Part shown: positions 11,896 to 23,747 of the stretch, piece by piece
How positions within the stretch are numbered: position 1 is the first letter of the stretch
How the letters are laid out: every line of letters begins with the position of its first letter
Source of the DNA: Gnetum montanum
Lineage: Eukaryota > Streptophyta > Gnetopsida > Gnetales > Gnetaceae
DNA: 62,000 nt
Assembly: GCA_015680685.1 (NCBI GenBank)
Contig: MNCI01015553.1
Span: forward strand, 148,256-210,255
Direction: 5' to 3'
Position numbers and translations under genes: made by a program
The notes under the pieces: generated by a model
The model's database searches: none
The model's input: only the letters and a program-made list of their open reading frames with translations
What the model was told of the DNA's origin: nothing

Positions 11896-11991
11896 GTACC
11901 AAAAGACATAGAAGCCATGAAATTTGATTGGATTGCATGTGAATGCTTAGTGATTCATATGGTTGAGCATAGGAATACTCGTCATTCATCA
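11896..11991 (+). repeat. 5'-truncated family-A LTR, right part
   Basis: Continuation of the LTR interrupted at 2973: 'gaatgcttagtgattcatat' and 'ggttgagcatagg' match the ends of other copies, and it ends ...ATTCATCA. No primer site follows, so the flank to the right is not the inside of an element. Confidence 0.7.
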
Positions 11992-12395
11992 TGTGGCAAC
12001 AAGTATATAGTAGCTTTATGGTGAGATGCTTTTATAGTAGGTCATAGTTAGGTTGCTATGTGGGTAGAGTTCATGCTATCAACCTATATTTTATTATTTT
12101 AACATAAAGAAATAAATAAATATTTTCATTGAATGCAAGCATATTATTAAGCAAAGTTTCTTTTAACATTGAATCATTAATTTTTGTAATGCATTTCTTT
12201 ATTCTTTATTGCTATTCTCCTAAGCATAGTTTCCTCCAAGGATGTGCTTAAAAGCTTACCAAACATGTTGCTTATTCTTGTGTTATGGATTTGATAATTA
12301 TGAAACTCCATTTGATTATTGTACTTGATGTTATCATTATAGTTTGTTTATTCATTAGAGAATCTACTCACTAATATCATTTTGACATCCCTAAT
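11992..12395. other. AT-rich stretch, nothing recognised
   Basis: Between two LTRs of opposite orientation. I see no coding sequence, primer site or repeat here. It may be the older DNA into which the LTR elements inserted. Confidence 0.4.
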
Positions 12396-13215
12396 TAATG
12401 AGAAAAAAATTAGACCCTACACCCAACCATACAAATAATAAGCATTCACACAAAATCTAGTTGAATTTCATGAACTAGAACTAATTCTATTATCTAAATA
12501 GCTAACTGTTAGATTGTTTGTAATTATCTTCCTAATCATACTTGTGAAAATTTATTTTATATGGTTAAGTGTGATTGAATTATATGATTAAAATATTAAA
12601 GTTCTAAACTATGTAATCTAAGTGAAAAAATAAATCTAATATAGCCTATGCATGAAGCATTTATTCCTCATGCCTTGTACAAATCTTGAGCATATGCCAA
12701 CATTACTAGGTTACCAAGTACTCATTGTTGGGCATAGTAAGTGGTGCACTATTGGGATTACCAAACATTAATGTTTTTGTGCTTGTAGTTGGTTATACAC
12801 ATGTGATATAATTAAGGGTGATGAAAAGTAAAATAAATAACTAAGTGCTTAAAATTAAGAGAATAATTAAGAGTAAATTATAATTAAAGAAATTATAAAA
12901 CTAAATCAAGTGCTGTAATGAAGTAAATGGGTATCAATTTTATTGTCATCATGAAAATATATTCAGGTATATGATCACTTGAATAACATTTTGTACAATC
13001 CACTTGATTCACATCATAGGCACTTTGTGATAAATTCTAACTATTATAGGAACAAATTGACAAAGTTTCACTAGCTATTAACCTCGTGGTACTATAAATG
13101 TGGTGAGTACACCATTTATATAGGCATTTATTATGCTTGTGCTAATGATAATGCATTTACAAAGAAAGGCATTCATTGACACAACCTCTTTAAATCTCAA
13201 AATTGATACTCATTA
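12396..13215 (-). repeat. Family-A LTR (minus), 3' LTR
   Basis: On the minus strand it starts TAATGAG after a polypurine tract and ends ...CTCATTA, degraded forms of the TGATGAG/CTCATCA ends. Reverse-complement words of the family are present ('cccaaccatacaaat', 'ggttaccaagta', 'ttaccaaacatt'). The element body lies to its right. Confidence 0.7.
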
Positions 13216-13228
13216 TGCCTCCACAACT
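13216..13228 (-). other. Polypurine tract (minus)
   Basis: The minus strand reads 'agttgtggaggca', a one-change version of the family-A tract, directly before the LTR. Confidence 0.65.
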
Positions 13229-15700
13229 AAGTAAAAACTCATTGTAAAGTTCACAAGTTTGGGATTGAGTTGTTTACAAAATTATGGAAGTGAATAGATT
13301 GACTCTAACTAATTGGATAATTTGATTATTGAATTATAAAATTTATTCAAGTGTTTACAATCATGGAATCATAACAAAATTAAACACATTACAAAAAAAA
13401 GTTTGTGTAGATATATACAACAATGTCACAAGGCATATGCCCTTAGTGGTGGTAAGCAATGGTGGCACCTACAATGGTTTCTCATGCCTTGATGTAGGAT
13501 ATGACTACCTTGCTACTAATGCTATTGTTGATCTTAGTTGAAATGCATCTAGTCAAGCCTCCATTTTCTTCTCCTTTGTCCTAAGATCACGGATTGTCCA
13601 AGCTAATTCACCTAGATTAGTAGGTGTGGAAACCTTCCAAGGATAAGGTAGGATTAGACACATGTCATGATCATTGATGAAAAAAGCAATGAACTATTTT
13701 TGTTTAATATTGAATGACTTCATTATGTTTTGTAGCTCTTGGTAGTCACTCATTCATTTAGCTAAGCTCTTTGCTACAATCCTTGGATTTTCCACCTTTT
13801 CTTTGAGGAATTTAAGCTTCATACTACCAACTCCCAATTTTTGTCACACCTCTTTATGAATCTTGTAATTATTCTTGTATAAAAAGTATGAATTAGCCAC
13901 TTACTTCTCTAGTTTTAATCTTGATCTCCTAGTAGTAAGCATCGCAAGATTGGCATAGCAGAGATTTACCAACTCCATGTACTTTATCATCTCTTCAATT
14001 TGTAGCTTCTTCATGCAAAGTTTTACTTTATTATATGCATTAAGTTCATCAAATATGCACTACCATGCATCACCATGGAGTTATTTAAGGGCTTCATTTG
14101 TCTTATTCTTAGCCCATCAGATTCTCTTTTCATTAATTTCTTTCTACGTGTCAACCTATTCCCTATAATAATTCTTATTTTTTTCATATTTAGGGTCTCA
14201 GTCTTATCTTGATTGTCTATTTATACCTTATTGCACATACCTTCTTCATTGAAAGATTTTTACTTTTTACTAGCAATACGCATACATCCACATTTACTTT
14301 CATCAATTTCTCCTACTAGTACTTAAGGCATTTTTCTAATTATTATTTTGTTTTTGAACCTTAAGTAGCCTTCAACTTTCCTTCATCAAATTCTTGTTTT
14401 CCTTGCATACCTAGGTATGGTTCATATTTATTTTATTTAATATTGCCTTTTTCAAGCATGCATCTAAGATGACTCTGTCCTTTTCCATCTTAACCTATTA
14501 TTGTTTAGTGTTGAGTTATTCAAATGTCTTATCTCCAGTTAAACTAGCTTGGAGAAGACTAGGATCAAACAAATGAACTTTCAGTTGGACAACTTCAGTT
14601 ATTAATTGTTGATTCAGTGATGTGACCTCTGGAAGTTATGTTTCTACAATTAGAAGCTTACCCTTTGTATTAATCTATTCAAAATGGATTGATGTAATAT
14701 CTTCTTAAATGTCAAATACATTTGAAATTGATGTCTCTATAACCACCAATCTATCTAGAACTTCCTCATGCTAAGCTACATTCATACCCCTTGAATTAGT
14801 TCCTATGAACATCTAGATGTCTACCATTATAGCAAATTCTATTACTAATTCTATAGGAACCACTAGTACTTCTTCAATTTAGTTAGTCACCACCTTTGCA
14901 ACTATCTCCTATCATTTGTATGACATAATTATCATTATTGTTTCTTCTTCCTCTTCCATCATCATAGAGAAAATTGTAGCATTACCCAAATCTCTAGCAT
15001 CTTCTTGATGATTGTTCCAAATGATACATATCTCACCAAGATTCCACTCTTCATTTTTAGAAATGGTGAGTCACATTGGTGATGCTTGCAATTGCTCATA
15101 AACCTCTTGAGAAGTAAACTCCAAGAAAGACCCAAAGTTGGGTTCCTATAGGATGGAAATTTAATTTTCATTCATCCTTATATTTTCTAAGTATGCCTCC
15201 ATTAAGTTGAATTCTAGGTTAGGTATTTCATCTTGCTTATATTACTTACCAAGTCTCTACAATTTGAATTTTCCTAACTAATTCTAACTCTAGCTCTTCT
15301 CTAAGATACCTAGTTGTATGTGTGGCCTCTAATTTATGTTATGGTTATTCATGCCCTCATTTATATCCTTCTCTTGGTTACTTTTCCTTTAGAATAGAAC
15401 ACCTATTATGGACCTCTTATAGGTGTCATTTATAATCACATGAACAATTGATCATTAGTCTTAGTCATTATCTTTAGGCATTGTCACCAATCATCCTTAT
15501 ATTTTGGCTAATTTTAAAAGAATTTGTATTAATTCTCCTAAGTGATTGAAATCTATTATCCAAGAGGTCCTAACATAGCTAATCATTCTTAAATAATCAT
15601 TATTTTTTTCATTAATTAGCTTTTACTACCTTAATTATTCAAAAATTAGAGTTTCTAAAGTATTCAAAATCATTAATTTCCTACCCTTATAATGTAAAGC
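13229..15700 (-). pseudogene. ORF3 of a minus-strand family-A element, decayed
   Basis: The minus strand aligns with ORF3: 'tacatggagttggt' and 'ctagagaagtaagtggc' at about 13880-13985 match 840-935 in the left-hand copy, and a segment at about 15050-15170 resembles the domain at 8560-8700. Conceptual protein is coiled-coil-like. No open frame longer than about 70 codons remains. The first 330 bp (13229-13560) look like 3' non-coding sequence. The 5' end of the element is missing; 15700-15908 holds nothing I can assign. Confidence 0.5.
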
Positions 15701-15908
15701 TTGACTTTCAAAGCTCATAATTCATTGAATGAATTAAATGAGGTATATGGTTCACAAGATATGGTTGTTGGAAGGTTTGGGTTCTCAAAAATGCAAAACA
15801 TCCCTTCGAAGAATGATCAAAATGACAAAAAATTGGCTAACTCCCACAGGCATATATAGTTTTATTAGTGATAAATCCATATTTTTATGCATTAAAATAT
15901 CACATCAA

Positions 15909-16759
15909 TGATGTCATTAATACAATTTCATAGCACATGCTATGTCATCATTGATACGATATCTCAGGATGTGTGCAACCCTATAAATATGACACTTTAG
16001 GTGCATGATTTGCTAACTTTTCATTCACAGAGTCACTAGACTCTTGCAAGTTGATTTCCTATCTTAAACTTAGCAATAGTGAATTCCCATAGTGTGATGT
16101 GTCATAGTGAAAAGAATATGTCTTTGAATAGTTTGTACTTGGGCACGAGTTGTGAATGGAAATAAAGATCAAGCTATTTTCCACCATTGTAGTATTCTCT
16201 TAGTTTATTGTTTTCACTTAGCATAATGTTTATTTGTTACTTAGCCTAATGTTACTACTTTGCAAGATTAACACCTTACTTTCCAAAGTACCTTATTTTT
16301 ACTTATTAATAGTATGTGGAATGGGTACGATTGATTTTGAGCGTTAAGTGTGATCATTTGGTAATTCCAATAGTATTATTGCTTAGTTCACCTAGTAGCA
16401 TGATACTTGGTAACCCTAGTGGCAATTACATAAGCCCAAGTTGTGTTCAAAAAATTATAAATGCTTATCCATCATAATAGGATGGAATAGATTTATTTTT
16501 CATAGCTAAACTAGACTTAGATATTCTCACAATGTTTACACTTAGGAGTGTAATTGACCCAACAACATCACTTATCTTATGCCTCACTACAAGTTAAACC
16601 ATATATTTAGACTTTACTAGCTTGAGTGGGAAGATGGCAATCACTGGCTTAATTTAATTGCTAGCATATCAACATTGACCATCCATGAATTACAATCATG
16701 TTATGCATGAAGACTTGTAATTTGTATGCTTGGGTGTTGGATTGCTCCACCACTCATCA
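15909..16759 (+). repeat. Family-A LTR (5' LTR)
   Basis: Starts about 15909 (TGATGTCATT) and ends ...CACTCATCA, directly followed by a primer site. It has a TATA region at about 15992-16000 ('ctataaatatga'), an 'aataaagatcaag' stretch and the 'cttggtaaccc' words. Only about 40 bp of the element's interior survive before the family-B LTR at 16797. The exact start is uncertain by some tens of bases. Confidence 0.7.
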
Positions 16760-16760
16760 T

Positions 16761-16778
16761 TAGCACCATTGTTGGGGA
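16761..16778 (+). other. Primer binding site (tRNA-Asp type)
   Basis: TAGCACCATTGTTGGGGA, the Athila-type tRNA-Asp site with transitions only. Confidence 0.7.
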
Positions 16779-16796
16779 TAGTCAATGCATGCTAAG

Positions 16797-18510
16797 TGAA
16801 ACACCACTAATTTTGGCCTAGCACTTTGAAATGAGAATGACATCAGCCCTTTTGAAGTTTTGGGAGGCAAAATTTAACTAAGGCATGGAGCTCAAGCCCA
16901 GCTTGCTCAAGCCATCTTGCTCACGCTGTCAAGCTAGCTTTCCCTTAGTGTGACCAACTACAAACAATGTTAGAATCAAGTCAAAGGTGGCTAAGTATGA
17001 GGGTGCAAGGCATTCTCAAGGATCACTATTGTGCCTAGCTCAAAGTTCAAAGTTTCAGCATCCAAAGACTCAAATTTTAGGTCAAAAAGTGCAAAATTTC
17101 TCACTCACGCTGAGGTCAGACTACCAATGTAAGTGTAGCATGAGTAACTTTCAAAGCCAAAAATTGACTCAATATTGAGTCAAAATGACTAGATTTCTAA
17201 AGTACAAGTCATCCACAGGGTTCATTGTTGACAAATCCAGACTTTAGCCTCCAGAATTCCAAAAAAATGCAAGCTCTGTAGCTCACACTGTGGTCACACT
17301 GCACTCATGCTGGCAATGTGAGTCTAGAGTGAGCTGCCAAAAGTGGCTCAAAAAAAGGCACGTTCAAGCTTAATTTTTCAATTACAGTCAATCAATCATT
17401 ACACTTCAAGAATCAGGCTTCAAAAATCAAAATTTGGTGAAAAATCTATTATTTCACCTCACTCACATTGAGGTCACGTTGGAGTCAAGCTGGCAATGTG
17501 AATGTAGTGTGAGTGTAGTGTGAGTGTAGCATGCACATGCTAAGGACATGCAGGGAGAAAATCAACTCACACTGGAAGTTCTTGTCAAGAAGAGATGCTC
17601 AAATAGCCATGGAACCATTCGAATTGACACTCTGTAGTAGTCAAGTCAGAGATCCAAAAGTTTCAAGCAAGACAAAGTCAAATTTTCTTGTTGTATAGTA
17701 TCATTTCATTGTAAATATTCATCATTTATGAGCTTGTCAGGCTCTTACGCTCCAAAATTGTATGTGCTTCCATGAGCATAAGCTAGTTTGACTAAGCTAA
17801 CACATGCTATAAGATACAATAACCCTGGTCTAAAAGGTAGCTTGCCCACACACGACCAACTCACATATAGTTGTTCATCAAACACGTGTCACACGATCCG
17901 TTTTCCTCTCAATTCTCAATCGCTGATTCCATCCATGAATTCCATGCCCAAACTTGGTCAAACCATATAAATACCCTATCAATTCACATAAAGACGGTTG
18001 GAAATTTTGAAGGTTAATAGCTTAGGAAACTCAGACCAGCAATCCTTGGGCACTTGGGCACACTTGACTCCTAGCATCCAAGCACTTATGAAACACATCA
18101 CATCACCCTAGGGCTTGGCGCTTGACCTACCATCCACATGTGTAGCTATGCTTTGGCTAGTGCACATATTTTCTACATAATATAATATAGTTCATTTTGC
18201 TAGCCATTATTTTTTTTACTCTAATTTATATTCAGTTTATGTTTTTCTTGCAATACTATTCTGTGTATGTTTCTGTTTACATTTAGTGCACTCTGTTTAC
18301 ATTTAAAACATCAGTTACGATAACCCCAGCACAAGCCATAGTTTACAGTCAGGGAAGTCCTTGGTTGATTTGTGTGCACACCATCCAAGGCACTCTGCCT
18401 TTGTTTTCTTTTCCAACTTGCCCTCAAGCAAAGGTAGGGTTAGCTATGTCTACCTGATGATCTTTCAGTGTTTGTTTTTCCTTCCAGCCTTACATCGATG
18501 ATTTAGATCA
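16797..18510 (+). repeat. Family-B-like LTR (5' LTR of the gag-CCR4 element)
   Basis: Starts TGAAACACCACTAATTTTGG, close to the starts of family-B LTRs at 60656 and 61833 (TGAAA-x-ACCACCAAATTT). The U3 part holds imperfect repeats of 'gctcac(a/g)ctg' and 'gctggcaatgtgag' (16910-17560), TATAAATA at 17966-17973, and the LTR ends about 18510 (...TTTAGATCA) before a primer site. At about 1.7 kb it is longer than the 1.4-kb solo LTR at 23748-25182. The 3' LTR is not in the window. Confidence 0.6.
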
Positions 18511-18520
18511 GTATAATAAA

Positions 18521-18540
18521 TTGGCACTAAAAGGAGGGCC
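18521..18540 (+). other. Primer binding site, second type
   Basis: TTGGCACTAAAAGGAGGGCC ten bases after the LTR. It differs from the tRNA-Asp site and looks like the TGGCGCTAGAAGGAGGG-type site I recall from Tat-like elements; I cannot name the tRNA with certainty. Confidence 0.5.
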
Positions 18541-18669
18541 ACTTGTTTATTGTCAAAATTTTGATCACACTACCTATCTAAATGCTGCACAGACTAAGTG
18601 TTGGTTAAAGCCCAACTTGTCTAGCTAGTTTACATAAGCCATCTGGACTTACCTATCCTATCCGCTCCC

Positions 18670-19025
18670 CCAATACCTCATGTAGTCAGCTCACGCTGTT
18701 TGTCAGCATCACACTGTCTATTGGTCATCCTGTAATTGACTCATGTTGTAGCTTCTCATATTTTTTATCAGTCACATTGTAGTTGCTCACACTGTAGCTG
18801 CCCACGCTAGTAGTCATGCTGCAGTTGCTTACATTGCAGCTACTAATGTTGTTATTCATGCTGCAGTTGCTCACGCTGCAGCTGCCCACACTATTAGTCA
18901 CGCTGTAGTTGCTTACACTGCAGCTACTCATGCTGTTAGTCATGCTGCAGTTGCTCATGTTGTAGCTACTCATGTTGTTAGTCATGCTGCAGTTGCTCAC
19001 ATTGTAGCTACTCACGTTCAACTCA
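18670..19025. repeat. 15-bp minisatellite in the gag leader
   Basis: About 24 imperfect units related to 'gctgcagttgctcac' run from 18670 to 19025, with a 45-60-bp higher-order period ('agtcatgctgcagttgctcac'...'gcagctactcatgctgtt'). It sits between primer site and gag start. The minus-strand open frame over it only reflects the repeat length being a multiple of three. Confidence 0.75.
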
Positions 19026-19051
19026 TCTAGCCCAGTTTACTCACGTTCATT

Positions 19052-20545
19052 ATGGAATCCTCCCAAATTAACCCAGTAACACTGTCGATCTCTGACTTTG
19101 GGGCTAGAACCTCAAATCATGTGACTGCTACGGAACCTATAACCATTATTGAATAGATAAATCCCCAAGGCCCTACACACCAGCCACTCAGGCTATAGGG
19201 CAAGGACCCTACCTATGCAACTCTTACACCTAAACAGTATAACTTCATTTGTGTCAAGATGCAAGCCAACTTGCCTATTGATCATGTAGAGAGGGAAGAG
19301 AAGAGAGATTATGAACTTATCCACAAAGGATGTTGTGAGTTCATCCCCTCAGCATTTGATATAATCCCTCTTTTTGAACATCATCATACACTCATATCCC
19401 AGCTACTAATGGCACGAAGTCAAGCCTTACAGCCATCTCCAATAGAGCCTCAGGGGTGGAGATGAGGAAGATAACTTCGTAGCCCAATCTGAACATGGGG
19501 ATTTGTCCCATATCATAGTCCCCATTCCCATACAAACTCATTGTTCCAATCCTTTCTAGAAGATACCATACTTCCACCTTTATCCATGAACGCTCAACCA
19601 CCAGCTTCTCTAGAGGAAATGCCCACTTCCGTTCCCATCTTCTCTAGGCTCAACATTCTATCTGGCAAGACCACTTCCATCATACCTCTGCAGATACAAT
19701 CTCAAAAACCCCTTATTCAAGCTAATGCAAGTTTAATTATTCAACCTCAAGTAATTGGGATGCCACCTGTCATACCAGCATCTACAACCATCCATTATGT
19801 ACCACAAGTGCAAATTCAAAAAGAATCATTAATTACTTCAACCCAACATGTTCAAGGTATTACTTCACAACCTGTGGCTAGGCAGTGGGTTCCACCAGCT
19901 GTTTAGCAAAACTTGTCTACTCACTACAGTGTACCACACCCTATAGTATCAGCCCCAAATGTCCTCCCACTACAACAAACTATAGTCCATCAACCTCTCT
20001 TTCCACAAACGATGCAGCAATTGAATCATTACCAACCATCACCAACTCAGCCCACCTACCGTCCAAGAGTGGGCAGACAGAAAAAAATGATGTACTCATT
20101 GGCAGAAGAATTAAAATGCCTCAAAACTATGAACATTGAGGAAGTCAAGGTACTGGACTTCTATCAAGATGATCCAATTGACCCCTCAATTCCACCATTA
20201 ACCTTGCCAAAGGGAGTTTCATTACCCCAGCTAACCAAGTATAATGGAGAGGGGGATCTAAACACTCACCTAGTAACATTTTGAACAGAATGTCTATTGC
20301 TTTAGAAATGGACTCATGTAATTCTATGTGTGTTTACTATGTCCTTAACCGAAAAAGCCCTAGATTGGTACCGAGCTTTACCCTGTAGCCCCATATCTTC
20401 TCTAGAGGATTTTTTGCATCAATTTGTCAGCTGTTTCAAATACAATCTAAAGCTTGAAGCCACGATAAATAGCTTGAACCAGATTAAAGAAGCACGGTTA
20501 GAACCATCAAAAAAATTTATCCAAAGGTGGTCACAGGAAGTCTTA
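19052..20545 (+). pseudogene. gag: gag of the family-B (Tat-like) element
   Basis: All pieces from ATG 19052 to 20545 lie in one frame, broken only by single stop codons (for example at 19154, 19462, 19904). The N-terminal part is Pro/Gln/Thr-rich. The C-terminal part (about 20200-20530) is a Retrotrans_gag-type capsid region with 'SLTEKALDWY', a spaced 'LP', then 'FLHQFVSCF'. Gag would form the particle. At about 20531-20545 the frame passes directly into host-like sequence (next entry); the rest of gag and any pol are absent. Relation to Tat-type elements rests on the LTR and the gag motif. Confidence 0.7.
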
Positions 20546-21490
20546 CCATGGGAATTTCTATATCAATTCCAACCATTTTTGAAAAAGATGGGATATAGTG
20601 GTATTTATAAGCAAAAATGGTTTTATGAAAGTTCTTTTGAGCTATACAGATTAGCCTATTGTAGAAATCATAACATGGATGGTTATACAATATTTTATAA
20701 AGAAGCCAAGTTTAAATTGGTACAAAGATTTGAATGGAGTTTAGAAAATATGATTTTTGAAATTTCAAAACTTCAAGCGATGGACAAGAAATTTTAGATT
20801 TAGGAAAAATCACATAGCCTTGGCATTGATTCTAAAAGTTCATCTATCAGGAAGATGTGAATGTGCAGTTAACACATATTTAATTTCCAAACCAACATGT
20901 TCAGATGTTATACTTTGTCAAGGAACATGCTTGATTAAGCAAATAGAAGAAATTTTAAAGAAGAAGTTATTCCTAAGTTACCATAATCTAGTTTCATTTA
21001 TTCTTTGTGGAGATTTCAATGCAAAAGTCTAAAGTAGTGTTTGTCAATTCTTAAAATATGGATCTATAAAGAAATCCTTGGAAGATGAAATTAACTTGAA
21101 GAAGATGTTTTCATCAATTTAGCATGCAATTCCATTAGCTAGTGCATATTCTGCTTACTTTAATTCTTCAGTAGATAAATCAAACTCTAGAATTTAGGAA
21201 TAGATGATATTGATGGATAACACTCATCAAGAACAACTATTTACAAATTATTCTACAATGATTAATGAAGATGGATCAACAACATTCTTCATTGAGACTT
21301 TAGATTATATTTGGTATGATGTTCAATTCTTTCAAGTTACCAAGTTACTAGAGTTGATTTCTAATGAACACATTGAGAAGAATCAAGATCAAGCATTGCC
21401 ATCATGGACAAGACCATCTGATCATATACCACTTATGTTAGAATTACAATTACTCCCATTAGTTCATAAGCTTGATCAAGATGAAGAAGT
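20531..21490 (+). pseudogene. CCR4-type deadenylase fragment fused in frame to gag
   Basis: The protein matches the exonuclease-endonuclease-phosphatase (EEP) domain of plant CCR4-like mRNA deadenylases, in order: 'QEV' (20534-20542, the catalytic Glu motif), 'GYSGIYKQK', 'DGYTIFYKEAKF', 'RKNHIALALILK' (about 20800), 'NTYLISKPTCSDV', 'ILCGDFN' (21003-21020), 'LASAYSAY', 'LDYIWYD', and 'RPSDHIPL' with SDH at 21417-21425. Missing are everything before the LQEV motif, including the catalytic Asn region. One frameshift (about 20757-20797) and several stops break it. The motifs follow one another without introns, so a retrocopy is likely. It reads in the same frame as gag through 20797. The intact enzymes shorten poly(A) tails. 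Family match is by memory of motifs; which CCR4 paralogue is unknown. Confidence 0.75.
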
Positions 21491-21690
21491 ATCTCACTCT
21501 TACTTTTATTTGATGATCTTATTATTTTATTCATTGTTTAACTATATTTCAGTTAGATTAATAAAATATCTAAGGTAATGCAAGTTGGAAAAAAGGAATT
21601 TTCCTTGCGCTCACTTAGGTAACCAGATACAAGTTGTAGTTTATGTGATCTTGGTCAGGACTGGTGATTGGTGGTTGATAAATCCTTAAT
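21491..21690. other. Junction between the CCR4 fragment and a minus-strand pol
   Basis: Neither the plus-strand host-like sequence nor the minus-strand reverse transcriptase can be followed through this stretch. No LTR end or target duplication is seen. It may hold the 3' end of the captured sequence. Confidence 0.35.
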
Positions 21691-23400
21691 TCACCTTTTG
21701 TCAGGTAATTCCTTGGATAACCCTTATTTTTTCATGGTCAACCTCAATTTCTACCTATAAGATTTAGTACCCTAATTACAATGCCTTCTTAGACTATGAG
21801 ATCGCTCTTTTAGCAATTAAGCTGCAAGTTTGTTTCCACACATCTTTTTAGTACTTACTCAAGGTGGTCTAAGGCTTACTCAAATGTAGTGCCATAAGTA
21901 GAGAAGTCATCCATAAAGACTTTCACTCCACTAATAATTTTTTGCTAGAAGATGCTTAAAACTAGGTGTTAAAATGTAGTAGAAGCATGGCATAGATCAA
22001 AAGGCATCTTACGATGTGTGAAGATCCTTGAGGAACTTGTGAATGTTGTTTTGGCCTAGTCCTCTTGCATGATTTGGATTTGGTTATAGCCACTATAACC
22101 ATCAAGAAAACTATAACATCAATGACTAGAGATGTTGTCTAACACCTGATCAATGAAGAGAAATGGAAATTGGTCCTTGAATGTTGACATATTCAACAAC
22201 TAAAAATCAATGCAGACTTGCCACTTGACACCTTTCTTTGGCACAATCACAAGTGGACTAACCCACTCACTATCCATAATGGGATAAATAAACCCCACCT
22301 TGAGGAGTTTTTTTGATTTTCTTCTTAACAATCTACTCCAATTTGGGATTCAATCACCTCTGTGGCTACCCTTGGGCTTCATGGCTAGGTTAATGTAGAT
22401 ATGATACTAGCATATCCTAGGATCAATCTCTATGATTTTAGGAAATGACCAACAAATGATGTTGACCATTTTTCAACCACATTTAACAACATCTATTTTT
22501 TTTTTGGAGTAAGATTTGCATTGATTAGTACCAGCTTTCCATTTTTTAAGAATACATATTCCATGCTGATAGGTAGAGTTTTTAACTCAAGGGGCTCTTG
22601 CTTCAAATTTTTAGGAATTTCAAACTCTCCCCAATAGGTAACATCATTTATATTATTAGAGAGTTGGTGATGAACTTACTCTAGTTCCTCTATGCCTATG
22701 ACATAAGCACATGTCAAGCTCTTAATAGGTTTCATGCAAAGTGTGCTTATTTCAGGATTAGTAGTCAACCACTTAGTGCCCTCTCATTTTCCGGTTGCTA
22801 CATACAAACACCTTTGAATATCTACTTTAGGTGCATATTACCTACACATGGAAATGGGTGCACATTTTATGGACTAGAGTTTCTACATAGAATTGCACCC
22901 TATATCATTGTACGTGATGTATGGAACTTGCTTCTTCTTGATCTTTCTGAATGCATTTTCCTTAGATATCTCTAGGGAAAGATCTTTGATGCTCATTCTT
23001 ACATCAACAATTCTTAGCCACATCCTTCCCATGATTATTAGAAAGTCCCCTTTACAGTTCTCAACCTTGATTACTAAGGAATTAGTAGGATAAGATGACC
23101 CATAGATAGTGGTCACAATGTCTTCCACTAGTTCCAATGGAATAGTAATGAACTAGTCTACTAATTCTAATCGGATATTAATCTTCTTGATGAGTAGTAG
23201 GTTCTAGGTAGTATACATATCATGAGAAATCAAGTTCATACCAAAACCTGAATCAAGAAGAGATTTACATAGTTCATTCCTAGCAATCTGCAAATAAATA
23301 AGAGGACTTCTAGGATTAGCTAATTTCCTAGGAAGGTTGCCAGCACAGACCTGATTAGATATGGCATGAGTGAGCATAATAGTATGGATCATGGGTAGTA
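21690..23400 (-). pseudogene. pol: pol: protease and reverse transcriptase
   Basis: The protease is seen from about 23390: 'LLDSGFGMNLIS' (active-site D-S-G) and, at 22883-23137, 'IIMGRMWL'. A linker (about 22560-22640, 'GEFEIPKNLK') leads to reverse transcriptase: 'DSEWVSPLVIVPKKG' (about 22225-22280), 'FLDGYSGYNQIQI', and the catalytic 'FMDDFS' at about 21905-21925. FMDD is usual for Athila-type Ty3/gypsy. Many TAG/TAA stops break the frame. RNase H and integrase are missing at the left. Confidence 0.78.
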
Positions 23401-23747
23401 TTTGGTTTGAAGGGGATTCAAAGGAATTAGATGTAGAGGGATATGGAGGAGCAAGCTCATCAACTACATGTGTATGTGAGGGCTAAGGTGGATTGTGGAT
23501 AAAAAAAAGATCTTTTTTATGTTCTATTGTCCAAAACACTTAGTTGATGAACTAATTATAGATTAACAGCCCTAGTAGAATTACATTGCTACAATTGGGT
23601 TGGAAGTTCACTCTGCATGGATGGAGCAAGTAGTAGCTATGTTGAGGGTGGAGGAACAGGTGCAAGAACAAGAGGAGATAAGGATAAAAAGTGGTATCCC
23701 TCCTTGAATGTGAAGAATGAGTTTGATAATATTCAAGAGGGTAGTAG

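Noticed and set aside
16797-18510. Long untranslated leader of the LTR at 15909
   Set aside because: It has its own TGAAA start, TATA box and a second kind of primer site after its end, so it is a separate LTR.
18725-19021. Minus-strand 98-codon repeat-protein frame rich in Ser, Asn, Met and Cys
   Set aside because: It lies wholly on a minisatellite whose unit is a multiple of three, which keeps a frame open by itself.
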